DNA from: Brevibacillus laterosporus
Lineage (GTDB): Bacteria > Bacillota > Bacilli > Brevibacillales > Brevibacillaceae
Assembly (NCBI RefSeq): GCF_030489605.1
Contig: NZ_JAUKFY010000002.1
Span: 62,001-126,000, forward strand
Length of the DNA: 64,000 bases
Reading direction: 5' to 3'
Notes under the pieces: model-generated
What the model was told of the DNA's origin: nothing
The model's database searches: none
Seen by the model: only the letters and a program-made list of their open reading frames with translations
Program-made: the position numbers and the translations under genes
In this document: in pieces, positions 45,974-55,429 of the stretch
Layout of the letters: each line of letters starts with the position of its first letter
Position numbering within the stretch: the stretch's first letter is position 1

Positions 45974-46260
45974 AAAAAAACTTCTCAGCCTCCCCACTAC
46001 AAATCACATGATGTAGTGAGGGGCGAGAAGTTATATTCGCGGTACCACCCTCATTTGTTCTTCTTTTCGCAAAAAAGAACCTTACCAGGTAACAAGACCT
46101 GAGAGATAACGGATCATCCGTTCAAACCTACGACCGCAAGCGGGCTGGGTTTGCCAACTCGGAAGTGCTCATCTCTTAAAGGAATCACCGGTTCGCAGCA
46201 CCCACCGGCTCTCTGAGGATTTCCTGTAAAAGCATCTCTTCGTCAAAGTTGTTTTGTATG
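45974..46260 (-). promoter_or_regulatory. T-box leader, serine specifier
   Basis: Read on the minus strand: stem I has GATG-AGC-ACT in the same position as the specifier of the brnQ leaders, giving the Ser codon AGC (46167-46169). TGGTACCGCG is at 46038-46047. The terminator pairs AACTTCTCG.CCCCTCACTAC with GTAGTGGGGA..GAGAAGTT and ends in TTTTTTT (45974-46033). It controls the aminotransferase-serA operon in response to uncharged tRNA-Ser. Confidence 0.9.
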
Positions 46261-46281
46261 TAGCTGTTAAAGTTAGAATTT

Positions 46282-46310
46282 ACTTTATCACCGTACAACA
46301 GTAGCGTCAA
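46282..46310 (-). promoter_or_regulatory. Sigma-A promoter for the Ser T-box
   Basis: On the minus strand -35 TTGACG and -10 TAAAGT are separated by 17 nt, about 20 nt upstream of stem I. The stretch from here to 46600 is AT-rich, and I see no gene in it. Confidence 0.55.
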
Positions 46311-46602
46311 GAAGAAAAATTGAAAAAGAAAGAACATTGCTTTTACGTACTGTCACTGTTGTTCGTAAATAAGTGGAGGAGATACATAATCTTGTTGTAA
46401 AAACAGGTGAATGTACGGTTTTTGTAATATGAAGAAAAAAGAGGCAAATGATAGAAATTAATAAAAAATGAGAGATTGTTCAACCGAGGATAAGAGAGTC
46501 AAAAATGAAAATGTTATGGATAAATATTCGGATTTTAGCAAGCAAGCTTTGTTTAAAAAAAGAAAATTTTATTGAGATAAAATAAGATTTGGACAGAAGA
46601 AA

Positions 46603-46642
46603 AACCACCCATACTGCTAAAGCAGAGATAAGTGGTTTTGGT
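46603..46642 (-). terminator. Rho-independent terminator of fer
   Basis: AAAACCAC / GTGGTTTTT outer stem with an inner CTGC / GCAG hairpin, on the minus strand after the ferredoxin stop. Confidence 0.65.
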
Positions 46643-46665
46643 CTTCCTTATTTGATTGCAATCGA

Positions 46666-46932
<267 letters not shown>

Positions 46933-46989
46933 TTACTTTATGCCGATTACAAGAATGAATCGCGTCCAAATATGTACCTAGAACACGAT

Positions 46990-47916
46990 TTATTTATGAT
47001 AAATCGGCACTTCAGGCAAGGTGAGGGCAGGGTAGATCTTCTTGTTTAATTGTACAAAATCTCCAGCATGTACCCCATTGCTTGCAATCAATACATTAAC
47101 ACCAAACGGGATGTTTTTCCAGCCTAATTTCACTGTCTCTTTATTTTTTATACGAGCATCGATAGAAGCCGTCAAATCCTGAGGGTAGAATTGAGGTATG
47201 CTTCTAATATTCTCCATATATCGTGCAGATATGTAATTGCGATAATGAAAAGGCAGTGTATCCCATGCTGCAAATGTCAGCGAGGTAATATCGACATCAC
47301 CGATAGAGTGTTGTAGTACATAGATTTGTTCCCACATAGCAATTGCATGATAAAATTTTGTTTGAGCTTGTAAATATTCTGATTGAAAGTCTTTGGCATG
47401 ACGCAGGGCAGCGATGTCTTCGGAGGAGTAGTGACTGCCTTTCGTGTCTGCCATGGCTTGCGTTAAACTATTATGTAAGGTATGCAGGCTTCCAAGAAAT
47501 TGATTTTTAGACGAGACCAACAAAGGAGAACGCTCACTGATATATACTTTTTCTAGCTGTTTGATTTTAGTCTCTACGACTTGTTTGAGTTGGTTATGAA
47601 CTCCTTTTTGTTCTTGCAATGTTTTTCCCTGTAAGTTGGCTACATAATAAAAATAGTCTGTTTGAAAAGTGCTGAGTGGTTCATAAAAGCTGTAGTAATA
47701 ATGGGTGAAATCTTGCTCGGGGTATAGTTTCTTTTCACGAATGAGTTTTTCCTGATTATGTGTTTGTTGTGTTAATTGCTGGAGCTGGGTCAGTTGTTCA
47801 TTCATTTTCGATTGAACTACATTTGCTCCCCAAAAAAATCCGACAACCAAACATGTTAATGATAAGATAATCATGTATGTAACAATGTACTCGTGCTTGG
47901 ACAAACGCTTTGTCAT
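46990..47916 (-). CDS. Membrane-anchored protein of unknown function
   Basis: A 308-residue protein with one N-terminal transmembrane segment (about residues 13-33) and a long outer region. Residues 35-65 (Gln/Leu-rich, QSKMNEQLTQLQQLTQQT) and 110-150 are predicted coiled-coil. The C-terminal domain contains PLPFHYRNYISARYMEN-like aromatic sequence without a recognisable motif. It is divergent from ypbB with about 105 nt between the starts. No family is recognised; a cell-envelope role is only a guess from topology. Confidence 0.65.
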   Translation of the reverse strand: MTKRLSKHEYIVTYMIILSLTCLVVGFFWGANVVQSKMNEQLTQLQQLTQQTHNQEKLIREKKLYPEQDFTHYYYSFYEPLSTFQTDYFYYVANLQGKTLQEQKGVHNQLKQVVETKIKQLEKVYISERSPLLVSSKNQFLGSLHTLHNSLTQAMADTKGSHYSSEDIAALRHAKDFQSEYLQAQTKFYHAIAMWEQIYVLQHSIGDVDITSLTFAAWDTLPFHYRNYISARYMENIRSIPQFYPQDLTASIDARIKNKETVKLGWKNIPFGVNVLIASNGVHAGDFVQLNKKIYPALTLPEVPIYHK

Positions 47917-48020
47917 AGGTAATCCCTCCGTCTAAAGCAAAAACATTACAATCAATTTTTGTCACTGATTTCATGATAAAATAAATAAATTAATCAAACG
48001 TGAAGGAGAAACTTTGATCC

Positions 48021-49133
48021 ATGGAGGAACAAGATTTCCAATTTTTTGAATCCCTCGTATTGAAAGGTCTAGCTGTGTTGCAAGGGGAACGTACTCCTCA
48101 ATCTCTCTACTACATGGTAAAAGGACGTAAAGCTAATCAAGTATGGCAGGATGTGAATAATTTTAACCTCCATTCCTATTATCGGCTTTTCCCTTGGATT
48201 ACAAGAGGGCTGTGGGAGCAAATCATCCAAAACCTCATGGAAAAAAAGTGGGTCTCAAATACTAATACAGCGCAAAAGGATGGTATATCAAGCTTTAAGC
48301 TCACTCAATTGGGGAATCAACAACTTTGTGAACAAAATAAAACCTATCAATTGGAGCGGTGGTTATCTGGAATTAATGGGATGTCGATAACGGAGCAAGC
48401 AACGTTATTTCGCTTGCAAACCTTGCTCATGGTTCAAACGATTTCACAGCTTTTGCATGACAACTCTCATTTTTCGCCGATTGTGCAAAATAAAGAGATT
48501 CAACGTAGAGTCAAGCAACTGCTGGCAAAGCCGGATGACCGATCGGCATGGCTTAATGGATTGGCAGACGAGCTCTATCTGTTTCTGGATATGCTTGAGC
48601 CTACGTTGCAGCAGCAGTTTTTTTTGCAGTGGACGGGAGCTTCACAAGTAGGCCTCACAGCTCGGCAAATTGCCTACCAATTTCGTGAATCCTGTCTATT
48701 TACGGAGGTAAAGCTGTTGTCGATTTGGAGTAGCTTGTATTGTGAGGTAAAGGAGAACAAATCAGGTCGATTCCCATTATTACAAAGACTATGTCAGCTT
48801 CAACCAGCACAAAAGCCGCCAATTAGTATGAGCGCTTGGGAAACATATAACATGCTTCAAAAGGGTATGACGCTTGAAGAGGTTGCTTCTAGGCGCGCCA
48901 TTAAGTTAAATACCGCAGAGGATCATCTGATTGAAGCTGCTTTAAAGGGTCTGCCTTGTAAGTATGGTCGTTTTGTGAGCGAGCAGCAAATTCAATTCGT
49001 TCATGAAGCAAGCGATCGATTACATACAAAGCGATTGCGACTGTTAAAGGATGAACTGGGCCATGACTACAGTTATTTGCAAATACGACTGGCTTTGGCC
49101 CTTAGAGGAGCGTCAGCATGGAAACAAATATGA
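48021..49133 (+). CDS. ypbB: YpbB-like HTH protein upstream of recQ
   Basis: A 370-residue cytoplasmic protein with a C-terminal helix-turn-helix of the HTH_40 type found in RecQ-like helicases (SAWETYNMLQKGMTLEEVAS...AEDHLIEAALKG, about residues 272-316). It looks like the detached helicase-associated domain of the RecQ protein encoded next. Its stop overlaps the recQ start, so the two are probably made together and may act as partners. It matches the ypbB-recQ arrangement in B. subtilis. AAGGAGAAA precedes the ATG. Confidence 0.85.
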   Translation: MEEQDFQFFESLVLKGLAVLQGERTPQSLYYMVKGRKANQVWQDVNNFNLHSYYRLFPWITRGLWEQIIQNLMEKKWVSNTNTAQKDGISSFKLTQLGNQQLCEQNKTYQLERWLSGINGMSITEQATLFRLQTLLMVQTISQLLHDNSHFSPIVQNKEIQRRVKQLLAKPDDRSAWLNGLADELYLFLDMLEPTLQQQFFLQWTGASQVGLTARQIAYQFRESCLFTEVKLLSIWSSLYCEVKENKSGRFPLLQRLCQLQPAQKPPISMSAWETYNMLQKGMTLEEVASRRAIKLNTAEDHLIEAALKGLPCKYGRFVSEQQIQFVHEASDRLHTKRLRLLKDELGHDYSYLQIRLALALRGASAWKQI

Positions 49134-50740
49134 AAAACATTCGTCTTATCTTGCAACAGTACTTTGGTCATGCCGCGTTTCGCACAGGACAAGAGGAGAT
49201 TATTAGTCGAATCTTACATGGGGAAAATGTGCTTGGCATCATGTCTACAGGTGGTGGAAAATCGCTAACGTACCAGGTGCCTGCATATGTGCTGCCTGGT
49301 ATCACACTTGTAGTATCCCCGCTCATTTCCTTAATGGTCGATCAGGTTCAGCAATTGTTAAAAAACGGACATCGGCTAGCGACATACATAAATAGCTCCT
49401 TGGATCGTGATGAAATTCGCTTGGTAATAGATGAGCTGGAAGCGGGGAAATACAAGCTTGTCTATATTTCCCCAGAAAAATTGCAACAACCTTCGATTAT
49501 TCGGCTCCTCCAAAAAAGAGGTGTGTCCTTGGTAGCGATTGACGAGGCACATTGCATATCACAGTGGGGCCATGACTTTCGCACGGATTATTTGAAATTG
49601 CCGTCTTTGATTAAAGCATTGGGAGAACCTCCTGTGCTAGCTGTGACGGCCACTGCTACTCATAACGTGGCGCAAGAAATTGCTGATCTGTTTGACATTG
49701 CTTTAGATAATCAAATCCGTTTAAGTGTAAATCGTTCTAACATTGCCTATGATCTCTATCCAGCCAGCGATGAGGCGGACAAAAAAACACGATTGCTTGC
49801 TCAATTGCGTGAATGTCAAAAGCCGGGCATCGTATACTGCAGTACAAGGCAAGCAGTAGAACAACTCGTCTTACTGTGCCAGCAAGGCGGAATTCAGCGG
49901 GTAAGTGGCTTTCATGGTGGAATGAACCCGATGGAGCGTATTTTGATTCAAGAGCAATTTATTGCAAATCAATTAGATGTGATTATTGCTACGAATGCAT
50001 TTGGAATGGGAATTGACAAGCCAGATATCCGCTTTGTTATTCACTATCATCTTCCTGCAAGCATAGAGGCTTATACACAAGAGGTTGGACGCATTGGACG
50101 TGACCAGCAACCTGGATATGCTTGTTTGTATGTACAGGAAGAGGATGTGCATATTCACCACCGTCTTTTCCAAAATGAATATCCAACAGACGAAGAATTA
50201 GTTGCCTTTTTAGAACTGCTACCTAACTCAGTTCATCGAGCTGATTCTCACGCTCTCACCAGAGAGGGCCATGAGCAAAAAATCACACATGAGGAACTTT
50301 TTGCCGCTATTGGCATTGGCGAAAATGTAACAAGGCTCCTATTTTACTATGCACAGGAAGCAGGAGCGGTTCATAATGTTCAACTGGGAAAAAACGGGTA
50401 TACCTACTGGGTTCAACCGCATGACCCCAAGCTCGTCTATGGTACAATGAAGCAACGAATACAGCTAGTAAAGCGTTCTAAATATGCGAAATTAGGGACT
50501 ATGCAGGAGTGGATTCAGACATCTGGTTGTTATCGCGAAGCGTTGCTAGCCTATTTTGGGGAGAGGCTGGTAAACAAACCAGAGTCGTGCTGTAGAACCT
50601 GCGGAATCAACAGAGATCTTTATCACGAGTCTGCAAAGCAGAAAAGGATTACTCGTGAAGCAATCTGGAATCTTCAGGAAGCCGTGGAGCGATTGTTGCC
50701 CCGTCAATCGCCAAATGAAGGAGGTTCCGCTTCGTTGTGA
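49118..50740 (+). CDS. recQ: ATP-dependent DNA helicase RecQ/RecS type
   Basis: A 540-residue superfamily 2 helicase that unwinds DNA 3' to 5' in recombination repair. Motif 0/I is TGQEEIISRI...GIMSTGGGKSLTYQ near residues 22-50, motif II DEAHCISQWGHDFR near 139-152, motif III VTATAT, and motif VI QEVGRIGRDQQPGYA near 321-335. The zinc-binding Cys cluster CCRTCG lies near 493. It is shorter than E. coli RecQ and lacks the HRDC domain, like the Bacillus RecS/YpbC form. GAGGAG fits ATG 49118; ATG 49130 is an alternative. Confidence 0.92.
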   Translation: METNMKNIRLILQQYFGHAAFRTGQEEIISRILHGENVLGIMSTGGGKSLTYQVPAYVLPGITLVVSPLISLMVDQVQQLLKNGHRLATYINSSLDRDEIRLVIDELEAGKYKLVYISPEKLQQPSIIRLLQKRGVSLVAIDEAHCISQWGHDFRTDYLKLPSLIKALGEPPVLAVTATATHNVAQEIADLFDIALDNQIRLSVNRSNIAYDLYPASDEADKKTRLLAQLRECQKPGIVYCSTRQAVEQLVLLCQQGGIQRVSGFHGGMNPMERILIQEQFIANQLDVIIATNAFGMGIDKPDIRFVIHYHLPASIEAYTQEVGRIGRDQQPGYACLYVQEEDVHIHHRLFQNEYPTDEELVAFLELLPNSVHRADSHALTREGHEQKITHEELFAAIGIGENVTRLLFYYAQEAGAVHNVQLGKNGYTYWVQPHDPKLVYGTMKQRIQLVKRSKYAKLGTMQEWIQTSGCYREALLAYFGERLVNKPESCCRTCGINRDLYHESAKQKRITREAIWNLQEAVERLLPRQSPNEGGSASL

Positions 50741-51327
50741 GTAGAAACAATAAGCTAGATCAGTTAGATGACCGTACGCTGCTACTTAATCTGTGGCTCA
50801 CACAAGGGATTGCTCTTTTGATTGCCTTATTAGGGTCATGGTTTCTTTATACGAAAACAGAATTATGGCAGCTTTTATTTACGATGCACCCTTCTTATCT
50901 TGGCTATGCTGTTCTTTTGATTGTCCTTGTTGTGGCTAGTAATATTATTATTGAAAAAACAGTTCCGCCAAGCTGGGTAGATGACGGCGGGATAAATGAA
51001 CGGATTTTTCATTCCCTTTCGATTCCAACTACGTTTTTACTCTGTGTAGCTGTAGGGATTAGTGAGGAATGGCTTTTTCGCGGTGTAATTCATGAATTGA
51101 TCGGTAATGTGTGGACAAGCATACTCTTCACAGCTATTCATTTTCGATACTTGCAAAAACCCATTCTCATTGGAATGGTATTTCTAACTAGCTATTTACT
51201 GGGCGTACTTTTTACCTGGACCAATAGTCTGATCACAGTTATGTTTGTTCATGCTACTATCAATTTCATTCTTGCTTTATTTTTAAAATATAAGTCAAGA
51301 TCAATACATTCACAGAAAGATATGTAA
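50737..51327 (+). CDS. ypbD: CPBP (CAAX/Abi) intramembrane protease
   Basis: A 196-residue protein with six hydrophobic segments and the CPBP motifs: SEEWLFRGVIHE near residues 104-115 (EExxxR), FTAIHFRY near 129 and the late FVHATINF near 167. These glutamate/histidine motifs form the active site of type II CAAX prenyl protease-like enzymes. The substrate is unknown; immunity or processing of peptides are known roles of relatives. It starts with GTG, overlapping the recQ stop by 4 nt. AAGGAGG lies about 12 nt upstream. Confidence 0.85.
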   Translation: MSRNNKLDQLDDRTLLLNLWLTQGIALLIALLGSWFLYTKTELWQLLFTMHPSYLGYAVLLIVLVVASNIIIEKTVPPSWVDDGGINERIFHSLSIPTTFLLCVAVGISEEWLFRGVIHELIGNVWTSILFTAIHFRYLQKPILIGMVFLTSYLLGVLFTWTNSLITVMFVHATINFILALFLKYKSRSIHSQKDM

Positions 51328-51347
51328 CAAGAAGGGGAGGAAATAAG

Positions 51348-52172
51348 ATGGAAGGTAGAGATGGTGACAAGCAAACAGCGGAGCAGCAGGACACCCTGCT
51401 TGGCTTACCTCCTAGAAAAACGAGGATCAAAAATAAAAAACAAGCCCAAAAAAAGCAAGCAAGTCGCATAAGCGCAGAAAAACAAGCAGCAAAGAGTGAG
51501 AACGAAGTGTCTAAGGAGCAAGTAAAAGCCTCGTCTACACTCGCAAGTGGAGGGGGATGGAAAATCATTGTTCCGTTAGCGGGAGCAATAGTCGTGGCAG
51601 GTGTATTATTCATCTGGAAGGAGATGAATTCGACACAACCGGCGTTAATTTTTAGCGGTCACCAGACGCGGACAGATGCGATTGCTTCGGGAACAGGAGT
51701 TTCCGTAACAGGACCTGAACCACTCGTAAATAAGGAGGGTACAGATCAAGCAAATGTGACAAAGCCTGAAATGCAGCCGCAGCTAGAGGTTAAGAAACCA
51801 GCAAATAATTCAGCACCTGGGCAGGAAGGGGATAAAGGGGGGGTAGGTACACAGGCTGCTGTTACATCTGCGGCTAAACCTACTAGTACCTCGGCCCCAA
51901 CCACTAATAAAACTACTGTTGAGCAGAAAACTAGCCCAGCTTCAGTTCTAGCTCCGGCTTCAAGCAAGCCTGAAACAACGATAAGCGAGGAAAAACCTGC
52001 TAAAAAAATTAAAAGTAAATTGTACAAAGTTAAAAGAGGAGATAATTTACATAAAATTTCCCGGGCTTACTATGGAAATAATAATGGGGTAAAACGAATC
52101 GCAACTTTTAATGGTCTTGATACAGAAGCCCCATTAATAGAGGGAAAAACACTTTACATTCCTGTAGATTAG
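51348..52172 (+). CDS. ypbE: LysM-domain protein, YpbE-like
   Basis: A 274-residue single-pass membrane protein. The first ~70 residues are a Lys/Gln-rich cytoplasmic region, one transmembrane helix is near 77-94, and residues 100-220 are a low-complexity Thr/Ala/Pro/Lys linker. The C-terminus (about 226-274) is a LysM fold, YKVKRGDNLHKISRAYYGN, which binds peptidoglycan. It is thus an inside-anchored wall-binding protein. It is the last gene of the ypbB-recQ-ypbD-ypbE run, matching B. subtilis. GAAGGGGAGG precedes the ATG. Confidence 0.85.
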   Translation: MEGRDGDKQTAEQQDTLLGLPPRKTRIKNKKQAQKKQASRISAEKQAAKSENEVSKEQVKASSTLASGGGWKIIVPLAGAIVVAGVLFIWKEMNSTQPALIFSGHQTRTDAIASGTGVSVTGPEPLVNKEGTDQANVTKPEMQPQLEVKKPANNSAPGQEGDKGGVGTQAAVTSAAKPTSTSAPTTNKTTVEQKTSPASVLAPASSKPETTISEEKPAKKIKSKLYKVKRGDNLHKISRAYYGNNNGVKRIATFNGLDTEAPLIEGKTLYIPVD

Positions 52173-52238
52173 TGAAAGGTAATCATGTTAATCGCCTAAA
52201 ATGGTTACTCTAGAGAGAGAAACTGTTAGGAGGGACTC

Positions 52239-53150
52239 ATGATTTACGACACCATCGTGATTGGAGGCGGAATTGCTGGCTTACAAGCAGCAATTCAGCT
52301 CTCGCGAAGCTTACATAAGGTTTTAGTTATTGATAAAAAATCGGGGAGATCGACTTTAGCGCGCAAATACCGCAACATATTGGGTTATCCAGAGGGTGTC
52401 AGTGGATTGGAACTGAGAACGCAGGGAGAAATTATGGCCAAGCGTTTTGGAGCCACATTTATTCAAGATGAAGCAACATTTTGTGAGCAGAATCAGGAGC
52501 ATATTTTCTGCGTGACCACAAGAGAACATAAGGAAACCTTTATGGCAAAGACATTACTAATTGCCACGGGAATTACTGACCCATTGCCGGATATTCCAGG
52601 ATTGGCTGAGTGTTTAGGAGAGTCCATTTACATTTGCCCCGATTGTGATGGCTATGAAGTCCAACAAAAGCGTACAGTAGTAATTGGTTCTGGCAAGCAA
52701 GCTTTGCAAACGGCACAGGAATTAAAATACTACACACAAGATATCGTGATTATTAATCATTCGCTAACATCGCTGGATAAGGAGGATCAAATCAGGGCTA
52801 ATGAATGGGGGGAATACTATAGAGAGGATGAGATCGTTTCTATAGAACAGCAGAATGGTCAATTATCATTAATTAAATTACGCTCTGGTGAAGCAATTAC
52901 AGTAGAACGAGGTTTTTTAGCTTTTGCCGGAGCACATGTTAATTCAGACCTACTCCAAGCTTTTCAAATTAAACTATTACCCCAAGGACATGTTCAGGTA
53001 GATCCACGAACCAAGGAAACAAATCATCGCAATATCTGGGCAGCAGGAGACGTCAATGCTCACTCTCAACAAGTTACGATCTCAATGGGAGACGGCTCTC
53101 AGGCTGCTATTTGGATACACAAGCGTTTATTGGAGCTGGCACAAGAATAA
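52239..53150 (+). CDS. FAD/NAD(P) pyridine nucleotide-disulfide oxidoreductase, TrxR-like
   Basis: A 303-residue flavoprotein of thioredoxin-reductase size. The FAD site is IVIGGGIAGLQAAIQLSRS near residues 6-24, the redox Cys pair CPDCDG near 133-138, the NAD(P) site TVVIGSGKQALQTAQEL near 145-161, and the C-terminal FAD motif NIWAAGDVN near 266. The CPDC centre differs from the CATC of true TrxB, so another dithiol substrate is plausible. It stands alone behind AGGAGGG. A long hairpin follows its stop. Confidence 0.85.
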   Translation: MIYDTIVIGGGIAGLQAAIQLSRSLHKVLVIDKKSGRSTLARKYRNILGYPEGVSGLELRTQGEIMAKRFGATFIQDEATFCEQNQEHIFCVTTREHKETFMAKTLLIATGITDPLPDIPGLAECLGESIYICPDCDGYEVQQKRTVVIGSGKQALQTAQELKYYTQDIVIINHSLTSLDKEDQIRANEWGEYYREDEIVSIEQQNGQLSLIKLRSGEAITVERGFLAFAGAHVNSDLLQAFQIKLLPQGHVQVDPRTKETNHRNIWAAGDVNAHSQQVTISMGDGSQAAIWIHKRLLELAQE

Positions 53151-53178
53151 AACATCGCCATAATATGGGCTTATGATA

Positions 53179-53275
53179 TGACGTTATAATCTTCCGCACT
53201 TGATGAGAAACGATGAGGAACAGGCGTTGGGAAAAAGCTCATAAGTTTTCTGGAAGCAGTAACGTCATTTTTTTT
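53179..53275 (+). ncRNA. Nested long hairpin ending in a T tract; structured RNA or terminator
   Basis: TGACGTTA (53179-53186) pairs with TAACGTCA (53260-53267), and eight T residues follow. Inside it, CTTCC pairs with GGAAG, CTTgATGAG with CTCATAAG, and AACG with CGTT, giving one co-linear nested structure about 90 nt long. It is too elaborate for a plain terminator. It could be a 3'-UTR terminator, a small RNA or an attenuator. I cannot match it to a known riboswitch class. Confidence 0.4.
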
Positions 53276-53732
53276 GTCCCATGCATATTGTGGAATAAAA
53301 GATCATATTGAACATGATGCAATGAGTTGTATAAATACATATCAGTTGGGCATATTCTCTTTACATGAAACGAACTGCTAGAATATTACGTATAAGTATA
53401 TAAATGAGTCTGTCCTAGATGTTTATTCTTTCCTGGGAAAGCGCAACTTTTGACAAGAATACCTCAGATTTCCGCTAGATTGACGATTTATGTCGGAAAG
53501 AGAGTAGTAGGAAAAACTCCAATATCTATGTTCTTGTCTCACAATGTGGTATTATACAAGAATGGATGAATTATAATTACAGCAGGATTATAGCTTAAGG
53601 AGAGTTTGTCTAGTAAGAATGAAATAGATATTTTTTTAAGCCAGATTATTCTATTTATAGATGTATGTACGGAACAATTACATGCTTCTTAACATACGTT
53701 GTAATAGGACTGGATGGTGAGGAGGGACAGTC
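53276..53732. other. Intergenic region before mecA
   Basis: About 450 nt without a supported frame. GAGGAGGGA sits before mecA. Promoter-like hexamers occur near 53540-53560 but are not decisive. Nothing else was seen. Confidence 0.45.
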
Positions 53733-54323
53733 ATGCGAGTTGAACGCCTTGGCCAAGACAAGATAAGAATTTTTTTAACCTTTGACGATCTTACGGAGCG
53801 AGGTATTGAAAAGGAAGACATGTGGCGTGACATTCCTAAAGTTCATGAGCTGTTTAATGATATGATGGAGCAGGCTTATGATGAGCTTGGATTTGAAATA
53901 TCTGGTCCAGTTGCTGTAGAAGTCTTTGCTTTACCTGCCCAAGGAATGGTAGTCATTGTCACTCGTGGCAAAACAGGAATCACTGCTGAAAAAGATGAAG
54001 AAGATGATGTATACGAAATGGAAGTTACTTTAGAAGAGAGTGACTTAATCATATATGCTTTCCGTGATTTTGAACATGTCGTAGAGGTAGCTCACAGAAT
54101 TAATGCCTTTTTAACATATGGAGGCAGCTTATATTCTTATCAGGATAAATACTACCTTGTGTTAGAGGATGTAGAGCTTGAACAGGAGCGTTACCAGCAC
54201 CTCATTGCGATTTTATCGGAATATGGTGAGGCAAATCCGATTACTGTATATGTGTTAGAAGAATACGGAAAGTCGATTATGCCTGATGACGCTGTTAAAG
54301 AAATCGCTCGATATTTTCGTTAA
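53733..54323 (+). CDS. mecA: Adaptor protein MecA
   Basis: A 196-residue adaptor that delivers substrates to ClpCP; in B. subtilis MecA controls ComK and its paralogue YpbH sits at this locus. The conserved N-terminal substrate-binding part (RVERLGQDKIRIFLTFDDL) and the C-terminal ClpC-binding domain (about 105-196) are present, joined by an acidic linker near 90 (KDEEDDVYEME). The length is nearer to YpbH (MecB) than to longer MecA, so it could be either paralogue; the context next to gudB favours the YpbH locus. AGGAGGG precedes the ATG. Confidence 0.85.
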   Translation: MRVERLGQDKIRIFLTFDDLTERGIEKEDMWRDIPKVHELFNDMMEQAYDELGFEISGPVAVEVFALPAQGMVVIVTRGKTGITAEKDEEDDVYEMEVTLEESDLIIYAFRDFEHVVEVAHRINAFLTYGGSLYSYQDKYYLVLEDVELEQERYQHLIAILSEYGEANPITVYVLEEYGKSIMPDDAVKEIARYFR

Positions 54324-54328
54324 TATGA

Positions 54329-54376
54329 AGAGAAGGACACCTATGTGCGTAAGTTATATGGTGTCCTTCTTTTTTA
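54329..54376 (+). terminator. Rho-independent terminator of mecA
   Basis: Stem AGAAGGACACC / GGTGTCCTTCT with an 18-nt loop, followed by TTTTTT. Confidence 0.85.
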
Positions 54377-54389
54377 TGCTGTCATTTTT

Positions 54390-55154
54390 TTATTGGATAC
54401 CGGCAAACAAGTCTGATTCTTTTTCTGTAGGCTGATAGTTGGGCAAGTTGTGCCATGCCAATAGATAATAATTAGTGGTTGGTACGTTTTTATAATCATG
54501 AGAGGTTATGCCTGGAAAGACTCGCTCGACAGATAAATGCTGGGTTTTATGTGCTAGTAAAGCTTTCGCTATCTGCTCTCTATAGGGCTTTTGATCGATG
54601 ATAGTTGTAATATCCTCCAGTAAATCTCCATTGGTAGGCGTACCATTTTTACTCGTAAAGGGAGCAGTTAACGGGATGGTTGCATGATATAGCTTACGTA
54701 CACTTGAAGAATCGTCTAGCAGGTGATCCACAACATACTGAGTAGCCTTAGACATCGCTATATGATCAGGATGACCCGATATCCCATGCGGAGCAAACGT
54801 AATTAAAATTTGTGGTTGCTCCTCATCAATCATTGCTTTTATATGGGCAGCAAGCTCTTCGATGGGAGAATTGCCTACCAGTTTATCCTCGTAATCTAAT
54901 ACCGCAACCCGATCCACACCTAAGATGTCACAGGCATGGCGTAATTCGGCTTCTCTATATGCGGGCAGCTCCTCTTGTGTGCATAGTGGTGGTGACCCCG
55001 CTTTGCCTGCCTGACCTCTTGTAGCACACAGGAGAGTTTGGCGTACATTTCCTTGGTCCGTATAAAAAGCAATCGTGGCACCGGAGGCAAATGTCTCGTC
55101 GTCTGGATGTGCATAAATTAGTAGAATTCCTTTTTGTGTTGTCAACAAATTCAC
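54390..55154 (-). CDS. PIG-L family N-acetylglucosaminyl deacetylase
   Basis: A 254-residue zinc deacetylase of the LmbE/PIG-L family. The metal motif AHPDDE is near residues 15-20, and the third ligand His is in APHGISGHPDHIAMSKA near 122-138. Relatives include the bacillithiol enzymes BshB1/BshB2, mycothiol MshB and various GlcNAc deacetylases. The sequence is compatible with a BshB role, but no other bsh gene is in view, so this is unproven. No signal peptide, so cytoplasmic. Monocistronic and convergent with mecA. Confidence 0.8.
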   Translation of the reverse strand: MNLLTTQKGILLIYAHPDDETFASGATIAFYTDQGNVRQTLLCATRGQAGKAGSPPLCTQEELPAYREAELRHACDILGVDRVAVLDYEDKLVGNSPIEELAAHIKAMIDEEQPQILITFAPHGISGHPDHIAMSKATQYVVDHLLDDSSSVRKLYHATIPLTAPFTSKNGTPTNGDLLEDITTIIDQKPYREQIAKALLAHKTQHLSVERVFPGITSHDYKNVPTTNYYLLAWHNLPNYQPTEKESDLFAGIQ

Positions 55155-55429
55155 ACTCCTAATAGCCTTTTCTATTTGTTATTATGACATAGGTTTGCCC
55201 AATCGAATACAAAAGAAAGCACATTGAAGTGCAAGTAACCCTTTTCATTTTAATAAAAGAGGAGTATGCTTTGGCTGTAGGAAAGTTTAGTGACAAGCGA
55301 GAATTTCTGTTTTTTCTAGAAAGTTCTTATAAATAAGGAAAAAGCAGAATTTTTACTTCTCTTTCAGGTATTGACCGTGTATACTGAACGATGGATTTAC
55401 TGAACATAACTTTTTGAGGTGATTATACA

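Noticed and set aside
53198-53220. CUUGAUGAG...GAAAC-like string suggesting a hammerhead ribozyme
   Set aside because: The CUGAUGA and GAAA core elements are not in the right order or exact sequence, and the stems needed around a cleavage site do not form.
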